From: Sphingobacterium sp. CZ-UAM
GTDB lineage: Bacteria > Bacteroidota > Bacteroidia > Sphingobacteriales > Sphingobacteriaceae
Direction of reading: 5' to 3'
Length of the DNA: 64,000 bases
NCBI RefSeq assembly: GCF_002000245.1
Contig: NZ_MTCM01000001.1
Span: forward strand, 372,001 to 436,000
The notes beneath the pieces were generated by a model that searched no databases, was not told where the DNA came from, and worked only from the letters and a program-made list of their open reading frames with translations. Positions 17,134-26,302 of this stretch are shown piece after piece; the stretch's first letter is position 1, and each line of letters begins with the position of its first letter. A program made the translations under genes and the position numbers.

Positions 17134-18915
17134 ATGCCTAAAACTACTATTTATTCTACTATTGCATGCGCATGTCTATTATTTTGCGGCAATAATCAAG
17201 GTTTTTCCCAGGGGCGTTATGCTGTGGGAACGACTTTTACTGAGATGGCAGATCCGACAAGAGATACGCTTTCCGATTGGTCAAATGTTAAACCGGGTTT
17301 GCACGCATCGTTTGTGTCTATCGATAAACGTTTTCCGAAATCTTTAAACCCGAATATCGCTGTCCAGCCTAACAATACGGTGGATGCCTGGAAAGGGGAG
17401 CAGGTATCGGCACAAATGCTCCTGTGGACAAGCGCAGCAGCACCGGATGTTGTCATTTCGACGGGCGAGCTAAGGTCAAGGACCGGGAAAACCATTTCCG
17501 CCGATGCGGTGCAGGCACGATTTGTTCGTTATGTGATGACAGATGAATTTGCGGAGGGTTGTGGCTATCGTAAACCCGAAGATTTTAAAGCTGCTCTTTC
17601 TGCCGATATGCTCGATGATGTCAAAAGCTATAATCTTGAGGCCAAGCGCGTACGTCCAGTCTGGATTACGGTAAAAGTTCCTGCTGGAGCGGCGGCAGGT
17701 CAATATAAGACAGTCATTGCTGTTAAACAAAAAGGTAAGGTCGTACAGAATTTGGATCTGATTGTGAATGTTCAGGAGCATGTATTACCGCCGGCTTCAC
17801 AATGGTCATTCCATTTGGATCAGTGGCAACACCCATCGGCTGTAGCGCGGGTCAATAATGTTAAGATGTGGAGTGATGAGCATTTTGAAGCCTTAAAGCC
17901 AACAATGAAGCAGCTGGCTGCTGCTGGTCAGAAAGTCATCACAGCAACCCTAAATAAGGATGCCTGGAATGTACAGACCTATGATCCCTATGCGGATATG
18001 ATCACCTGGAAGAAAGCAAAAGATGGATCCTGGAGCTATAACTATGCGGTATTTGACCGATGGGTTCAATTTATGATGGATCTGGGAATTAACAAACAGA
18101 TCAATTGTTACTCTTTACTGCCCTGGAACAATGAGGTACATTATTTCGATGAAGCAAAAAATGAACAGGTCAATGTGGTTGCAAAACCCGGCACGCCTGT
18201 GTTTGAGGAGCTATGGACACCTTTCTTAAAAGATTTTAGTAAACATGTCAGCGCCAAAGGCTGGTTGAAAATTACCAATATTGCAATGGATGAGCGAGCA
18301 CAGGAGCAAATGGATCCAGCGGTGGAACTTTTAGAACGTGTGGTACCTGAATTTGGAATTGCTTTTGCGGACAACCATAAAAGTTATAAGCGTTATCAAA
18401 AAAGTACCGATATCAGTGTTGCTGTAGGGGATCCTTTCGATCAAAATGATTTAATTGAAAGACGTAAAAAAGGGTATATCACTACATTTTATGTTTGCTG
18501 TTCAGATGAGTTTCCGAACCAATTTACATTTTCCGATCCGGCGGAATCGACCTATATGGCTTGGTACGCACTGGCTGCGGGATTTGACGGTGCACTGCGT
18601 TGGGCCTTTAATTCCTGGGTAGCCAATCCAATGCAAGATTCACGATTCCGTACATGGCCTGCCGGAGATACGTATATTGTTTATCCGCAAGGTCGTAGCT
18701 CTATCCGTTACGAGCGTATGCTGGAGGGGATCCAGGATTACACGAAAGTAAATATTCTGAAAGAAAAGTTGGAAAAATCCAATGATCAGGCGAATTTGGC
18801 CAAGCTGAATGCAAAAATCGCTAAATTAAAAAAATCTCGACGTTATGCTGCCTGGAATGAGGATCTCAATGATGCCAAAGCTTTTGTAAGTGAATTATCC
18901 AATAAGATCAAATAA
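17134..18915 (+). CDS. secreted glycoside hydrolase-like protein (GH123-type / DUF4091)
   Basis: 593 residues from the ATG at 17134; an upstream TTG at 17107 sits inside the preceding terminator and is rejected. A signal peptide (about 1-25, ending near FSQG) is followed by a beta-sandwich, then a TIM-barrel-like region with NIAMDERAQ, which resembles the Asp-Glu pair of GH123 beta-N-acetylgalactosaminidases. The C-terminal part (YPQGRSSIRYERMLEGIQDY) is typical of DUF4091. Expected location is periplasm or cell surface. The sugar substrate is unknown. It stands alone, with terminators on both sides. Confidence 0.75.
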   Translation: MPKTTIYSTIACACLLFCGNNQGFSQGRYAVGTTFTEMADPTRDTLSDWSNVKPGLHASFVSIDKRFPKSLNPNIAVQPNNTVDAWKGEQVSAQMLLWTSAAAPDVVISTGELRSRTGKTISADAVQARFVRYVMTDEFAEGCGYRKPEDFKAALSADMLDDVKSYNLEAKRVRPVWITVKVPAGAAAGQYKTVIAVKQKGKVVQNLDLIVNVQEHVLPPASQWSFHLDQWQHPSAVARVNNVKMWSDEHFEALKPTMKQLAAAGQKVITATLNKDAWNVQTYDPYADMITWKKAKDGSWSYNYAVFDRWVQFMMDLGINKQINCYSLLPWNNEVHYFDEAKNEQVNVVAKPGTPVFEELWTPFLKDFSKHVSAKGWLKITNIAMDERAQEQMDPAVELLERVVPEFGIAFADNHKSYKRYQKSTDISVAVGDPFDQNDLIERRKKGYITTFYVCCSDEFPNQFTFSDPAESTYMAWYALAAGFDGALRWAFNSWVANPMQDSRFRTWPAGDTYIVYPQGRSSIRYERMLEGIQDYTKVNILKEKLEKSNDQANLAKLNAKIAKLKKSRRYAAWNEDLNDAKAFVSELSNKIK

Positions 18916-18940
18916 TTAGACGATCCTATAGTTGAATGAT

Positions 18941-18979
18941 AGGCTGCTCTCCGGTATCAGGAGAGCAGCCTATTTTTTT
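18941..18979 (+). terminator. rho-independent terminator of the DUF4091 gene
   Basis: AGGCTGCTCTCC (18941-18952) and GGAGAGCAGCCT (18960-18971) form a perfect 12-bp stem, followed by seven T. Confidence 0.95.
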
Positions 18980-19167
18980 GAGGCAAGGTTTTCTAAAAAG
19001 CCATAGCCTGTCATCTCGTGTTGGGGTATAAAAATTGCCGATCCATCCGTCTGTACCTTTTGTCGAATAGTGGAATATCCAAAACCATTGTTATTCAATA
19101 TTGTTGTTATAAAGAAGCGATAACGTATTCAGCGTATCATCGCCTTATCAAAATTCTAAATCATCAT

Positions 19168-20907
19168 ATGGGTATGAAAAATGTAGCACAGCAGATCGTT
19201 GGTATTTTAAAGGATGCGGGAATTAAGCGTATTTATGCCGTAACGGGGGATAGTTTAAACTTTTTCAATGAGGCCGTGCATGCGGATGGGAGCATGCAAT
19301 GGATACACGTCAGGCATGAGGAGGTCGGTGCATTTGCAGCGACGGCCGAAGCGGATCTGCAGGGCATTGCCTGCTGTGCGGGAAGTAGTGGCCCCGGCCA
19401 TGTACATCTGATCAATGGAGTGTATGAAGCACATAAAACACGTGTGCCAATGTTGGTGATTGCTTCGACCTGTGCTACTTATGAGTTTGGTACAGATTAT
19501 TTTCAGGAGACAAATCCAATCAAATTATTTGACGACTGCTCCTGTTATAATCAGATGATCACCCGACCTGAACAAGTGCAACGGATGGTGCAGAATGCCT
19601 TACAACAAGCGATTTCGAAACGGGATGTTGCCGTTATCGGTCTGCCGGGAGATGTTTCCGAAATGGAGGCTGTGCATATGAACACTTCGGCAAAGGTATT
19701 TTTCACCGAACCACAGATCAGGCCATCGGAACTTGAAATCGGTCGTTTGGCTCAATATATCAACCAAGCGGATAAAGTGACTTTATTCTGCGGTGTAGGA
19801 GCCAGAAAGGCCCAAAAACAAGTTGTGGAGCTTTCTGAAAAAATTCAGGCACCTGTAGGTTATTCGTTTAAGGCCAAACTGGATATTCAACGGGATAATC
19901 CCAACGAAATTGGAATGACAGGGCTCTTGGGGACAGCCTCTGCCTTTCAGAGTATGCACCATTCGGATCTGATCCTGCTGCTGGGGACAGATTTTCCTTA
20001 CAAGGATTTTATACCCACCAATAAAACAATTGTTCAGATTGATATCGAGGGCGAGAAACTCGGTCGAAGATCGATTGTGGATTATGGCCTGGTGGGAGAT
20101 ATTGAGCACACGTTGAAAGCTGTCCTACCCTTTGTGGAAGCACGAACTGATTCTAATTTTCTCGAAAAACAATTGGCTGCCTATGAGAAGGTAAAAGAAG
20201 ATCTGATGATCTATGTCGAAGACCCGGGCAGTGAATGTGCTATTCAGCCAGAATTTGTGGCGCATACAATTGATCAAAAAGCAAGCGATGATGCTATTTT
20301 TCTAGTAGATACAGGGATGTCCTGTGTTTGGGGAGCACGCTATATCAATCAACGCCGGGATCGCAAAATGCTGGGCTCATTTAATCACGGATCCATGGCG
20401 AATGCAATGCCAATGGCTATAGGAGCGGCATTGGCACATCCCGAAAGACAGATTATAGCCTTTTGCGGGGACGGCGGCCTTTCGATGTTGCTGGGTGATC
20501 TTGCGACGATAAAACAATATAATTTGCCGATCAAGCTGATTGTGTTCAATAACCGTTCACTCGGGATGGTTAAATTGGAGATGCAGGTTGCCGGTTTAAA
20601 AGATCAGGAAACCAATATGGTCAACCCAGATTTTGCAATGGTAGCGCAGGCGATGGGAATCCGTGCATTTACGGTGACCCGACCTGAGGAGGTAGACGGA
20701 ATACTGAGTGAGGCCTTCGGCATAACGGACGAACCTGTACTCGTGGATATTTATACCAGTCCCAATGCCTTGGCTATGCCACCCAAAATATCATTCAGCC
20801 AAATGAAAGGAATGACCGAAAGTATGGCTAAATTAATGCTATCCGGCCATGTAGAGGAGGTCTGGGATACCATTAAGTCGAATTATAAACATTTGAAATC
20901 ACTCTGA
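19168..20907 (+). CDS. poxB: pyruvate:quinone oxidoreductase (pyruvate oxidase), thiamine-diphosphate enzyme
   Basis: 579 residues from the ATG at 19168; the frame extends 50 codons upstream with no protein-like content, so the downstream start is chosen (E. coli PoxB has 572). It oxidises pyruvate to acetate and CO2 with FAD and passes electrons to quinone at the membrane. The ThDP glutamate lies in HVRHEEVGAFAATAEADL (about 45-62), the FAD/middle domain follows, and the metal-ThDP motif GDGGLSMLLGDLATIKQYNLPIK is near residue 440. The C-terminal tail may be the membrane-binding helix. Other ThDP enzymes such as acetolactate synthase are less likely. Confidence 0.85.
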   Translation: MGMKNVAQQIVGILKDAGIKRIYAVTGDSLNFFNEAVHADGSMQWIHVRHEEVGAFAATAEADLQGIACCAGSSGPGHVHLINGVYEAHKTRVPMLVIASTCATYEFGTDYFQETNPIKLFDDCSCYNQMITRPEQVQRMVQNALQQAISKRDVAVIGLPGDVSEMEAVHMNTSAKVFFTEPQIRPSELEIGRLAQYINQADKVTLFCGVGARKAQKQVVELSEKIQAPVGYSFKAKLDIQRDNPNEIGMTGLLGTASAFQSMHHSDLILLLGTDFPYKDFIPTNKTIVQIDIEGEKLGRRSIVDYGLVGDIEHTLKAVLPFVEARTDSNFLEKQLAAYEKVKEDLMIYVEDPGSECAIQPEFVAHTIDQKASDDAIFLVDTGMSCVWGARYINQRRDRKMLGSFNHGSMANAMPMAIGAALAHPERQIIAFCGDGGLSMLLGDLATIKQYNLPIKLIVFNNRSLGMVKLEMQVAGLKDQETNMVNPDFAMVAQAMGIRAFTVTRPEEVDGILSEAFGITDEPVLVDIYTSPNALAMPPKISFSQMKGMTESMAKLMLSGHVEEVWDTIKSNYKHLKSL

Positions 20908-20935
20908 TTCGCGTAGATCAGCAGCATTCTATTAA

Positions 20936-20973
20936 AAAAGCCTCTCCAATTTAAAATAACTGGAGAGGCTTTC
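20936..20973. terminator. bidirectional hairpin between poxB and a small minus-strand frame
   Basis: AAGCCTCTCCA (20938-20948) and TGGAGAGGCTT (20961-20971) form an 11-bp stem. The T-run is better on the minus strand (A run at 20934-20939) than on the plus strand (TTCTGTTT). Confidence 0.75.
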
Positions 20974-21027
20974 TGTTTAGGAAAAATAAGGTATTCGGAC
21001 TATTGATTGAATTTTGTGAATTACCGA

Positions 21028-21216
21028 TCAACACTGGCGTTGAACAAACCAAAGGCTCTTCAATAACTCCTCTTTACAGCGTCGAAGTTTTTCTATTTTC
21101 GATTCCGAAGAAGTAGAAACATTCTCTTTTACAATAATAGCCAAATCTGTTTCAATGGATAATTTAGTGAGGGATGTACACCCACTGTCAAATTTCTTAA
21201 AGCTTACATCTTTCAT
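21028..21216 (-). CDS. small hypothetical protein
   Basis: A 62-residue frame with ATG start, rich in Lys/Glu/Ser, with a probable C-terminal helix (KIEKLRRCKEELLKSLW). No family is recognised and no signal or membrane segment is seen. Support: it fills a gap, has a natural start and is followed on its own strand by the better-tailed side of the hairpin at 20936-20973. It could equally be a chance frame. Confidence 0.4.
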   Translation of the reverse strand: MKDVSFKKFDSGCTSLTKLSIETDLAIIVKENVSTSSESKIEKLRRCKEELLKSLWFVQRQC

Positions 21217-21560
21217 ACTAATATTGGTTAAGAATTTCTGAATTTTATAATGTACAATTTACTAATAAAAATTAGCTTTACAATATGCTGTGAATAATTT
21301 TATTGTTACTAAATTGTTTATTTTTAATATTTTATCAGTCGCTAACTTATAAACAATATTGCGGCAATTTTTGTTTTCTGAATTTCAAAAGTTTAAATGT
21401 TAGTTATTTAAAACAATATATTGTTTTGATTGCTATTGATAAGAATGAGCAGAGCAGAGGAAATAGCTCGTTTATAGGTACGCATCAGTTCATCAATAAA
21501 TTCCCATTGGCGCTGATTTTGCAGCTTGTCAGTGTATATTTAAGAAAAATAATTATTCGC
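21217..21560. other. AT-rich intergenic region with ACAATAT/ATTGTT words
   Basis: No convincing gene. A frame runs through it into the lipoprotein gene but has no protein-like composition. It contains the 16-bp perfect palindrome AAACAATATATTGTTT at 21411-21426 and several further ACAATAT words. It probably holds the divergent promoters of the small frame and the lipoprotein gene. Confidence 0.45.
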
Positions 21561-22028
21561 ATGAAAGTAATCAATATTGGATTATCGTTACTGCTTTTTA
21601 CCGTCGCTTGTCAGCAAAGTGGTAAAAAGCAAGGCGACCAGGTGCAATTGAACCGGGATACAGCAACAACTATTGCCGCAGTTGCTGAGCCGGGAAAGTA
21701 TCAATACCTCAAAAATGGTGACACAATTTCGCTGACCATTGCGATCGACGGTAACCGGGTGCACGGCGACCTGAGTTACAGATGGAAAGAGAAAGACCGC
21801 AATATAGGCCATATTGATGGGGTGTTAAAGGACAGTATAGTGTTAGCTGATTATACTTTTGCCTCGGAAGGGCAACAATCTGTTCGGCAGGTTGCTTTTA
21901 AATTTTCCAAAAACAGGGCAGTCGAAGGTTTTGGAAACATGGAGGAAAAAGGAGGGAAGATGTCTTTTGTTGCCCCGGATAAATTGAGCTATGACGAAAA
22001 ATTTGCCTTAGAACATGTGAGCCAATGA
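21561..22028 (+). CDS. hypothetical lipoprotein
   Basis: 155 residues from the ATG at 21561, which opens directly on a lipoprotein signal with Cys17 in LLLFTVACQQ. The mature part is short and beta-rich (GDTISLTIAIDGNRVHGDLSYRWKEKD is split here by function only: alternating hydrophobic residues suggest strands). No family is recognised. The 3' end overlaps that of dgkA on the opposite strand by 21 bp. Confidence 0.7.
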   Translation: MKVINIGLSLLLFTVACQQSGKKQGDQVQLNRDTATTIAAVAEPGKYQYLKNGDTISLTIAIDGNRVHGDLSYRWKEKDRNIGHIDGVLKDSIVLADYTFASEGQQSVRQVAFKFSKNRAVEGFGNMEEKGGKMSFVAPDKLSYDEKFALEHVSQ

Positions 22029-22394
22029 TAGCAGTTTAGGAACAAATATAAGCAGTCCAATTAATAAGGCCGTTAAGCTACTCAGCATAACGGCTGCAGC
22101 TGCGATGTCCTTGATCCTTTTTATGTTGGGATTTTTTTCGGGGCAGACAAAATCAGCTAGATTTTCCAGTGCTGTATTCAGTAATTCGCAGACAAGAACA
22201 AAACCGATCGAAAAGACAACGGCTAACCATTCATAAGGACTTATCCGGAGGGCCCAGGAAAGTGCGATTGCCAATACTGCGGCTAGGAGATGTACCCTGA
22301 AATTGTGTTCTTCCCGCCAGACGATTTTTAAACCATTGAAGGCATAACCAAAACTTCGGATTCTTGCTTTCCATGAAAAGTTGCTTTGGGCCAT
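22008..22394 (-). CDS. dgkA: diacylglycerol kinase family membrane protein
   Basis: 129 residues, the usual DgkA length. The family phosphorylates diacylglycerol or, in many bacteria, undecaprenol, in the inner membrane. Signatures are EEHNFRVHLLAA, CELLNTALENLADFV and KRIKDIAAAAVM, with three membrane helices. ATG at 22394 is preferred to the TTG two codons upstream. The substrate (undecaprenol or diacylglycerol) cannot be told from sequence. It converges on the lipoprotein gene with overlapping ends. Confidence 0.92.
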   Translation of the reverse strand: MAQSNFSWKARIRSFGYAFNGLKIVWREEHNFRVHLLAAVLAIALSWALRISPYEWLAVVFSIGFVLVCELLNTALENLADFVCPEKNPNIKRIKDIAAAAVMLSSLTALLIGLLIFVPKLLSLAHMF

Positions 22395-22466
22395 AGTCAA
22401 TATGCTATATTTTATGTAAATATAATCTTTCCCTTGATTTTTGACCGCCCTTAATTTCAGTTTATG

Positions 22467-22565
22467 TGCTGACTTCTGATAATAACAGTGGTCAGGAACG
22501 TTTTGCGAATGGCCGTGATCCTGAACGCGCGCTGTCCTGCAGTTGTCAGGGCCGTGGCAGCTTGT
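22467..22565. repeat. GC-rich intergenic segment with degenerate 11-bp periodicity
   Basis: Between the divergent dgkA and patB genes. TG recurs at 22467, 22489, 22522, 22533, 22544 and 22555, all in one 11-bp register, with GG at 22511; TCGAGACAAG (minus strand, about 22559-22569) is also found in the large array at 2532. Far weaker than the arrays at 2433 and 42691. Confidence 0.35.
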
Positions 22566-22640
22566 CTCGACAATTTTTTTACTTCCTATTTTCTCAGAAG
22601 TATTGTTGGAAGTACGTGGTATTTTTGAGTAAATTGCTTT

Positions 22641-23813
22641 ATGATCTACAATTTTGATAAAATAATTGACCGTCGGGGTACGGATTCGGTCAAATGGAAT
22701 CAGCAGGATTATGCGGATTTAATTCCACTCTGGGTTGCCGATATGGACTTTCCTGCATCCAACGAAATTATTAATGCGCTGAGCGAACGTGTGCAACATG
22801 CAGTTTATGGTTATGCAAGAGTTCCGGATGCTTTTTATCAAGCAGTAGCGGACTGGTCTAGCCGTAAACATGGTTTCCAACTGCAGCGCGAGTGGATACT
22901 TCCGGTTTTAGGTGTGGTACCTGCACTGTCGGCAATTGTCGCCGCATTGACCGAAACGGGGGATAAAGTGCTGATACAGGAACCTGTGTATCATTGTTTT
23001 TTTTCGTCGATCGAACGTAATGGCTGTGAAGTTGTTTCCAATGATCTACTGTACAAAGATGGAAAGTATACCATTGATTTTGTGGATTTTGAAAGGAAAG
23101 CAAGTGATCCAAAGGTAAAGCTCTTTATTCTCTGCAGCCCACATAACCCTGCGGGTAGGGTCTGGACAAAAGCGGAGCTTGAGCAATTGGGTGAAATCTG
23201 TCTAAAAAACAATGTACTGGTTGTTTCGGACGAGATCCACTGCGATCTGGTTTATGAGGGGTATCGACATATTCCTTTTGGAACGATTGATCCAGCCTTT
23301 CTGGCGAATACCATCACTTGCATGGCACCGAGCAAAACCTTTAATCTGGCGGGCCTGCAAGTCGCCACGGTTATTGTCGCGGATCCACTGCTGAACAAAA
23401 AGGTGCAGCAGGCTTTTCTTGTCAATGAGATCGCCAGTATAAGTCCTTTTGCGATAACTGGTTTAATAGCGGCCTATCAACATGGTGAGGAATGGCTGCA
23501 GCAAGTTTTGAGTTATGTTCATCATAATTATGTTTATGTAAAAAATTACGTGGCTCAACATTTGCCTTTCCTGAAAATTGTTCCCCTGGAAGGTACCTAT
23601 TTGGTTTGGCTAGATTGTTCGGCTTTAAATCTTTCCAGCCGGAAGCTGGGACAGTTGCTCCTGCAGGAAGCCCACTTACAGGTGAATGTTGGAGCGATGT
23701 ATGGAAAAGGAAGTGATTCCTTTATCCGCTTGAATATTGCCTGTGCGAGACCAATTTTAGAGGAGGGATTAAATCGGTTGAAACAGGTGCTGCAGAATTT
23801 GATGGAAAAATAA
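22641..23813 (+). CDS. MalY/PatB family PLP-dependent C-S lyase (cystathionine beta-lyase type)
   Basis: 390 residues, fold-type I aminotransferase family. The N-terminal DRRGTDSVKWNQQ and PLWVADMDFP are typical of MalY/PatB enzymes, which split cystathionine or cysteine conjugates to a thiol, pyruvate and ammonia in the cytosol. The PLP lysine lies in CMAPSKTFNLAGLQ (about residue 231) and the phosphate-binding SPHNPAGR near 170. A TATTTTTG element at 22620-22627 may be its -7 promoter element. A bidirectional terminator follows. Confidence 0.88.
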   Translation: MIYNFDKIIDRRGTDSVKWNQQDYADLIPLWVADMDFPASNEIINALSERVQHAVYGYARVPDAFYQAVADWSSRKHGFQLQREWILPVLGVVPALSAIVAALTETGDKVLIQEPVYHCFFSSIERNGCEVVSNDLLYKDGKYTIDFVDFERKASDPKVKLFILCSPHNPAGRVWTKAELEQLGEICLKNNVLVVSDEIHCDLVYEGYRHIPFGTIDPAFLANTITCMAPSKTFNLAGLQVATVIVADPLLNKKVQQAFLVNEIASISPFAITGLIAAYQHGEEWLQQVLSYVHHNYVYVKNYVAQHLPFLKIVPLEGTYLVWLDCSALNLSSRKLGQLLLQEAHLQVNVGAMYGKGSDSFIRLNIACARPILEEGLNRLKQVLQNLMEK

Positions 23814-23850
23814 TGCTTGTATAATTTTATAAGCCATAGTGACGATAAAA

Positions 23851-23885
23851 AAAAGCACCTAAACAAATGATTCAGGTGCTTTTTT
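23851..23885. terminator. bidirectional terminator between the C-S lyase and S46 peptidase genes
   Basis: AAAAGCACCT (23851-23860) and AGGTGCTTTT (23874-23883), with A and T runs on both sides, between two convergent genes. Confidence 0.9.
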
Positions 23886-23913
23886 GTTGTAGTAGTTACT
23901 TTACGCAAAGGGA

Positions 23914-26076
23914 TTATATACCCATTTCTTTCAAAATAAAATGCGCATTATCAATTTTATCGGCTACCCATAACACATAACGGATATCTACACCGATGGA
24001 CCGACTGTAGCTTTCATTCCATGCGAAATCGTTGATTGTTGCATCATAAGCACGGTCAAAGTTTACGCCGATTAACTCCCCATTTGCATTCATGATCGGC
24101 GAACCAGAGTTGCCACCGGTCGTGTCCATGTCATAGAGTATATTGACAGGAACCGATCCCAGGTCTTTTTTGAGGTAGGGACCAAAATTTTTATTGAGAT
24201 ACGCTGTCTTGATTTCCTGCGGATAGTCGAATTCAGGCAGACCGAGGTTTCCTTTCTGGATAATACCTTCAATGCTGGTGAATGGTTTCATATAGGTGGC
24301 ATCTGCCGGAGCATAACCTTTGATATGTCCATAAGTCAAGCGCAAGGTGGAATTGGCATCCGGAATAAAGTTTTTGGCCTGAAAAATTTCCTTGACCGCT
24401 ACATAGTCACCCATTAGTTTATTTAACACGCCTTCGCGTCTTTTCTGTTCGGCAGCAAAAATAACAATATCGCTGTTCAGTTCATTTTGGAGAATTAACA
24501 GTTTATCATCAAATTGCTGTAGGGCATTTGCATCGGCCAAAACGGTATTTAAGATATAGTTTTGATCGGTAAGCTTACTACCATTGATGATCTGTGTTGC
24601 AAATTGATTGGCTGATTCGTTATTCAATTGGAGCTTTTGAATGGCTGTGATCTGATTTTTACCCTGGAAAGCAGCAGCGTCGGCAAGCATTTTCCCAAAA
24701 ATACGTTGGTCAGCCTGTTTGTTGTAGCTTTCGTAAGTTTCTTGAATACTTTTTTTAAGCTGTTCGACATTATAGTCGAATAACTGTTTTGCGGCATGTG
24801 AAGAGCGCTCTTTACCCATTGCCACTTTTAAGGTATTGAGATCGCGGGCAACTTTCAGTAAGCTTGTGCTGTTATAGATATTATTAATCCAAAGTTCTTT
24901 CAACGCGTCTTGGTCACTAACCTGATAGTAGGCAGCGATATCGTTTAACAGGTTACCATACTTATCTTTAAGTTCAGGTTTGCTTAAAATAAAGGCGGCA
25001 AGTGCTTCATCTTCTTGTTTTTTAGTTGAAAGAAGATCAATGCCGCGCAATCCTTTGAGCTTCCCGCGGTAATTTTTGAGTACATTGGCGTTGCGTTTGA
25101 TGCGCGTTGCTAAAGAGAGCGCGATATCTGTATTATCTTTACCCGCTTCTTCCATCTGTTTATTCTGGAAGTCGTAGAGATCGGAAACATAAGGCAGCAA
25201 GTATTCTTGTTGGTACTTAATATATTGTGCGGGACGGTGCCGGAATGTTTTTCCCGGATAGCCCAAGATAAAGGTAAAGTCATTCTCTTTTACGCCATTT
25301 GGATTGACTTTTAGGTGTTTTTTAGGCTGGTAGGGCACATTATCTTTGGAATAGGGGGCAGATTTTCCATCTTTACTCACATAAGCACGAAGGAAAGAAT
25401 AATCGCCGGTGTGGCGTGGCCATACCCAGTTGTCAGTCTCACCACCGAATTCGCCAATATTTTGACGTGGTATATATACCAGGCGTACATCCTCTATTGT
25501 TTTGTAGCGAAACAGCACGTAGCTTTTACCGATGAACATTTCGGACACTTCGGCTTTGATTGTAGGATCTTCTTTTTCAGCCTGTTTGACAAGTTCCTCT
25601 TGTTTTCTTTTAATTGTATTAATACGCTCTACGGGATCACTGATATTGGCAACAGCATTTAATATTTTAACAGATACGTCTTCGTATGAGTCGGTAATTC
25701 TGATTTTTAACCCTTTTGCTTCAATCTCCTGTTCCTGATTTTGTGCCACAAAACCATTTTTGAGGTAATTGTTGATGGCTGTACTGGCCAGCTGCACTGC
25801 TGAAAACGCACAATGATGGTTGGTAATAATCAGGCCACGATTGGAAACGAATGATCCAGTACATCCACTGACCTGAACGAGGGCATCCACTAATCCAACC
25901 TGACCGGGGTTGTAAATATCTTTTTCACTGATCTTTAATCCGGCTTTCTTTAATCCAGCTCTATTTAGATCGCTCAATGGATACATTCCTTCATCTGGAT
26001 TCGCTATACCATGTGGGATATTTGTTGCCGATAATAATAGCGCCAGTGCAATTGTCGTATGATGTATAAACTTCAT
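23914..26076 (-). CDS. S46 family dipeptidyl peptidase, probably DPP11 type (acidic P1)
   Basis: 720 residues, the family's usual length. S46 enzymes release dipeptides from extracellular peptides in the periplasm. A signal peptide (about 1-25) is followed by the N-terminal trypsin-like half with catalytic His88 in TNHHC. The nucleophile is Ser657 in GGNSGSP. Arg675 in GVNFDR stands 18 residues after it, as Arg673 stands after Ser655 in Porphyromonas gingivalis DPP11 (from memory); DPP7 enzymes have Gly there. This predicts cleavage after Asp or Glu. A helical insertion (about 300-560) is also typical. A minus-strand TAAATTTG (26108-26115) is a candidate -7 element. Confidence 0.92.
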   Translation of the reverse strand: MKFIHHTTIALALLLSATNIPHGIANPDEGMYPLSDLNRAGLKKAGLKISEKDIYNPGQVGLVDALVQVSGCTGSFVSNRGLIITNHHCAFSAVQLASTAINNYLKNGFVAQNQEQEIEAKGLKIRITDSYEDVSVKILNAVANISDPVERINTIKRKQEELVKQAEKEDPTIKAEVSEMFIGKSYVLFRYKTIEDVRLVYIPRQNIGEFGGETDNWVWPRHTGDYSFLRAYVSKDGKSAPYSKDNVPYQPKKHLKVNPNGVKENDFTFILGYPGKTFRHRPAQYIKYQQEYLLPYVSDLYDFQNKQMEEAGKDNTDIALSLATRIKRNANVLKNYRGKLKGLRGIDLLSTKKQEDEALAAFILSKPELKDKYGNLLNDIAAYYQVSDQDALKELWINNIYNSTSLLKVARDLNTLKVAMGKERSSHAAKQLFDYNVEQLKKSIQETYESYNKQADQRIFGKMLADAAAFQGKNQITAIQKLQLNNESANQFATQIINGSKLTDQNYILNTVLADANALQQFDDKLLILQNELNSDIVIFAAEQKRREGVLNKLMGDYVAVKEIFQAKNFIPDANSTLRLTYGHIKGYAPADATYMKPFTSIEGIIQKGNLGLPEFDYPQEIKTAYLNKNFGPYLKKDLGSVPVNILYDMDTTGGNSGSPIMNANGELIGVNFDRAYDATINDFAWNESYSRSIGVDIRYVLWVADKIDNAHFILKEMGI

Positions 26077-26249
26077 GGTTTTTTTTATATCAACTGTTGT
26101 AAATCTCCAAATTTAAGAAAAGCTTTTTGATGAATCCGACTTTTCGGTCAACTATTGTCATAATAGTCTATCAATTCTTGTTTTTTGGCAAGGTATTTAT
26201 TGTGTAATATGTACGGGAAAGCAATGGTCAAGCCTTAAAATATTGTGTA

Positions 26250-26284
26250 TTTGCCATCGTTTTAAACGAGTATTCGTAATTTTG
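26250..26284 (+). promoter_or_regulatory. candidate promoter of oxyR
   Basis: TAATTTTG (26277-26284) matches the -7 consensus TAnnTTTG; TTTG lies at 26250-26253, a spacing of 23 nt, longer than usual. It supports the oxyR start at 26303, because an upstream in-frame ATG at 26243 would precede the promoter. Confidence 0.45.
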
Positions 26285-26302
26285 CGCTTTAAAGATTTTA
26301 AC

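Noticed and set aside
19018..19167. 50-codon N-terminal extension of pyruvate oxidase
   Set aside because: Family proteins start near MKNVAQQIVGIL; the extension has no conserved or signal-like content.
22466..22657. 63-codon plus-strand frame before patB
   Set aside because: It runs through the GC-rich periodic segment and overlaps the patB start; no protein-like composition.
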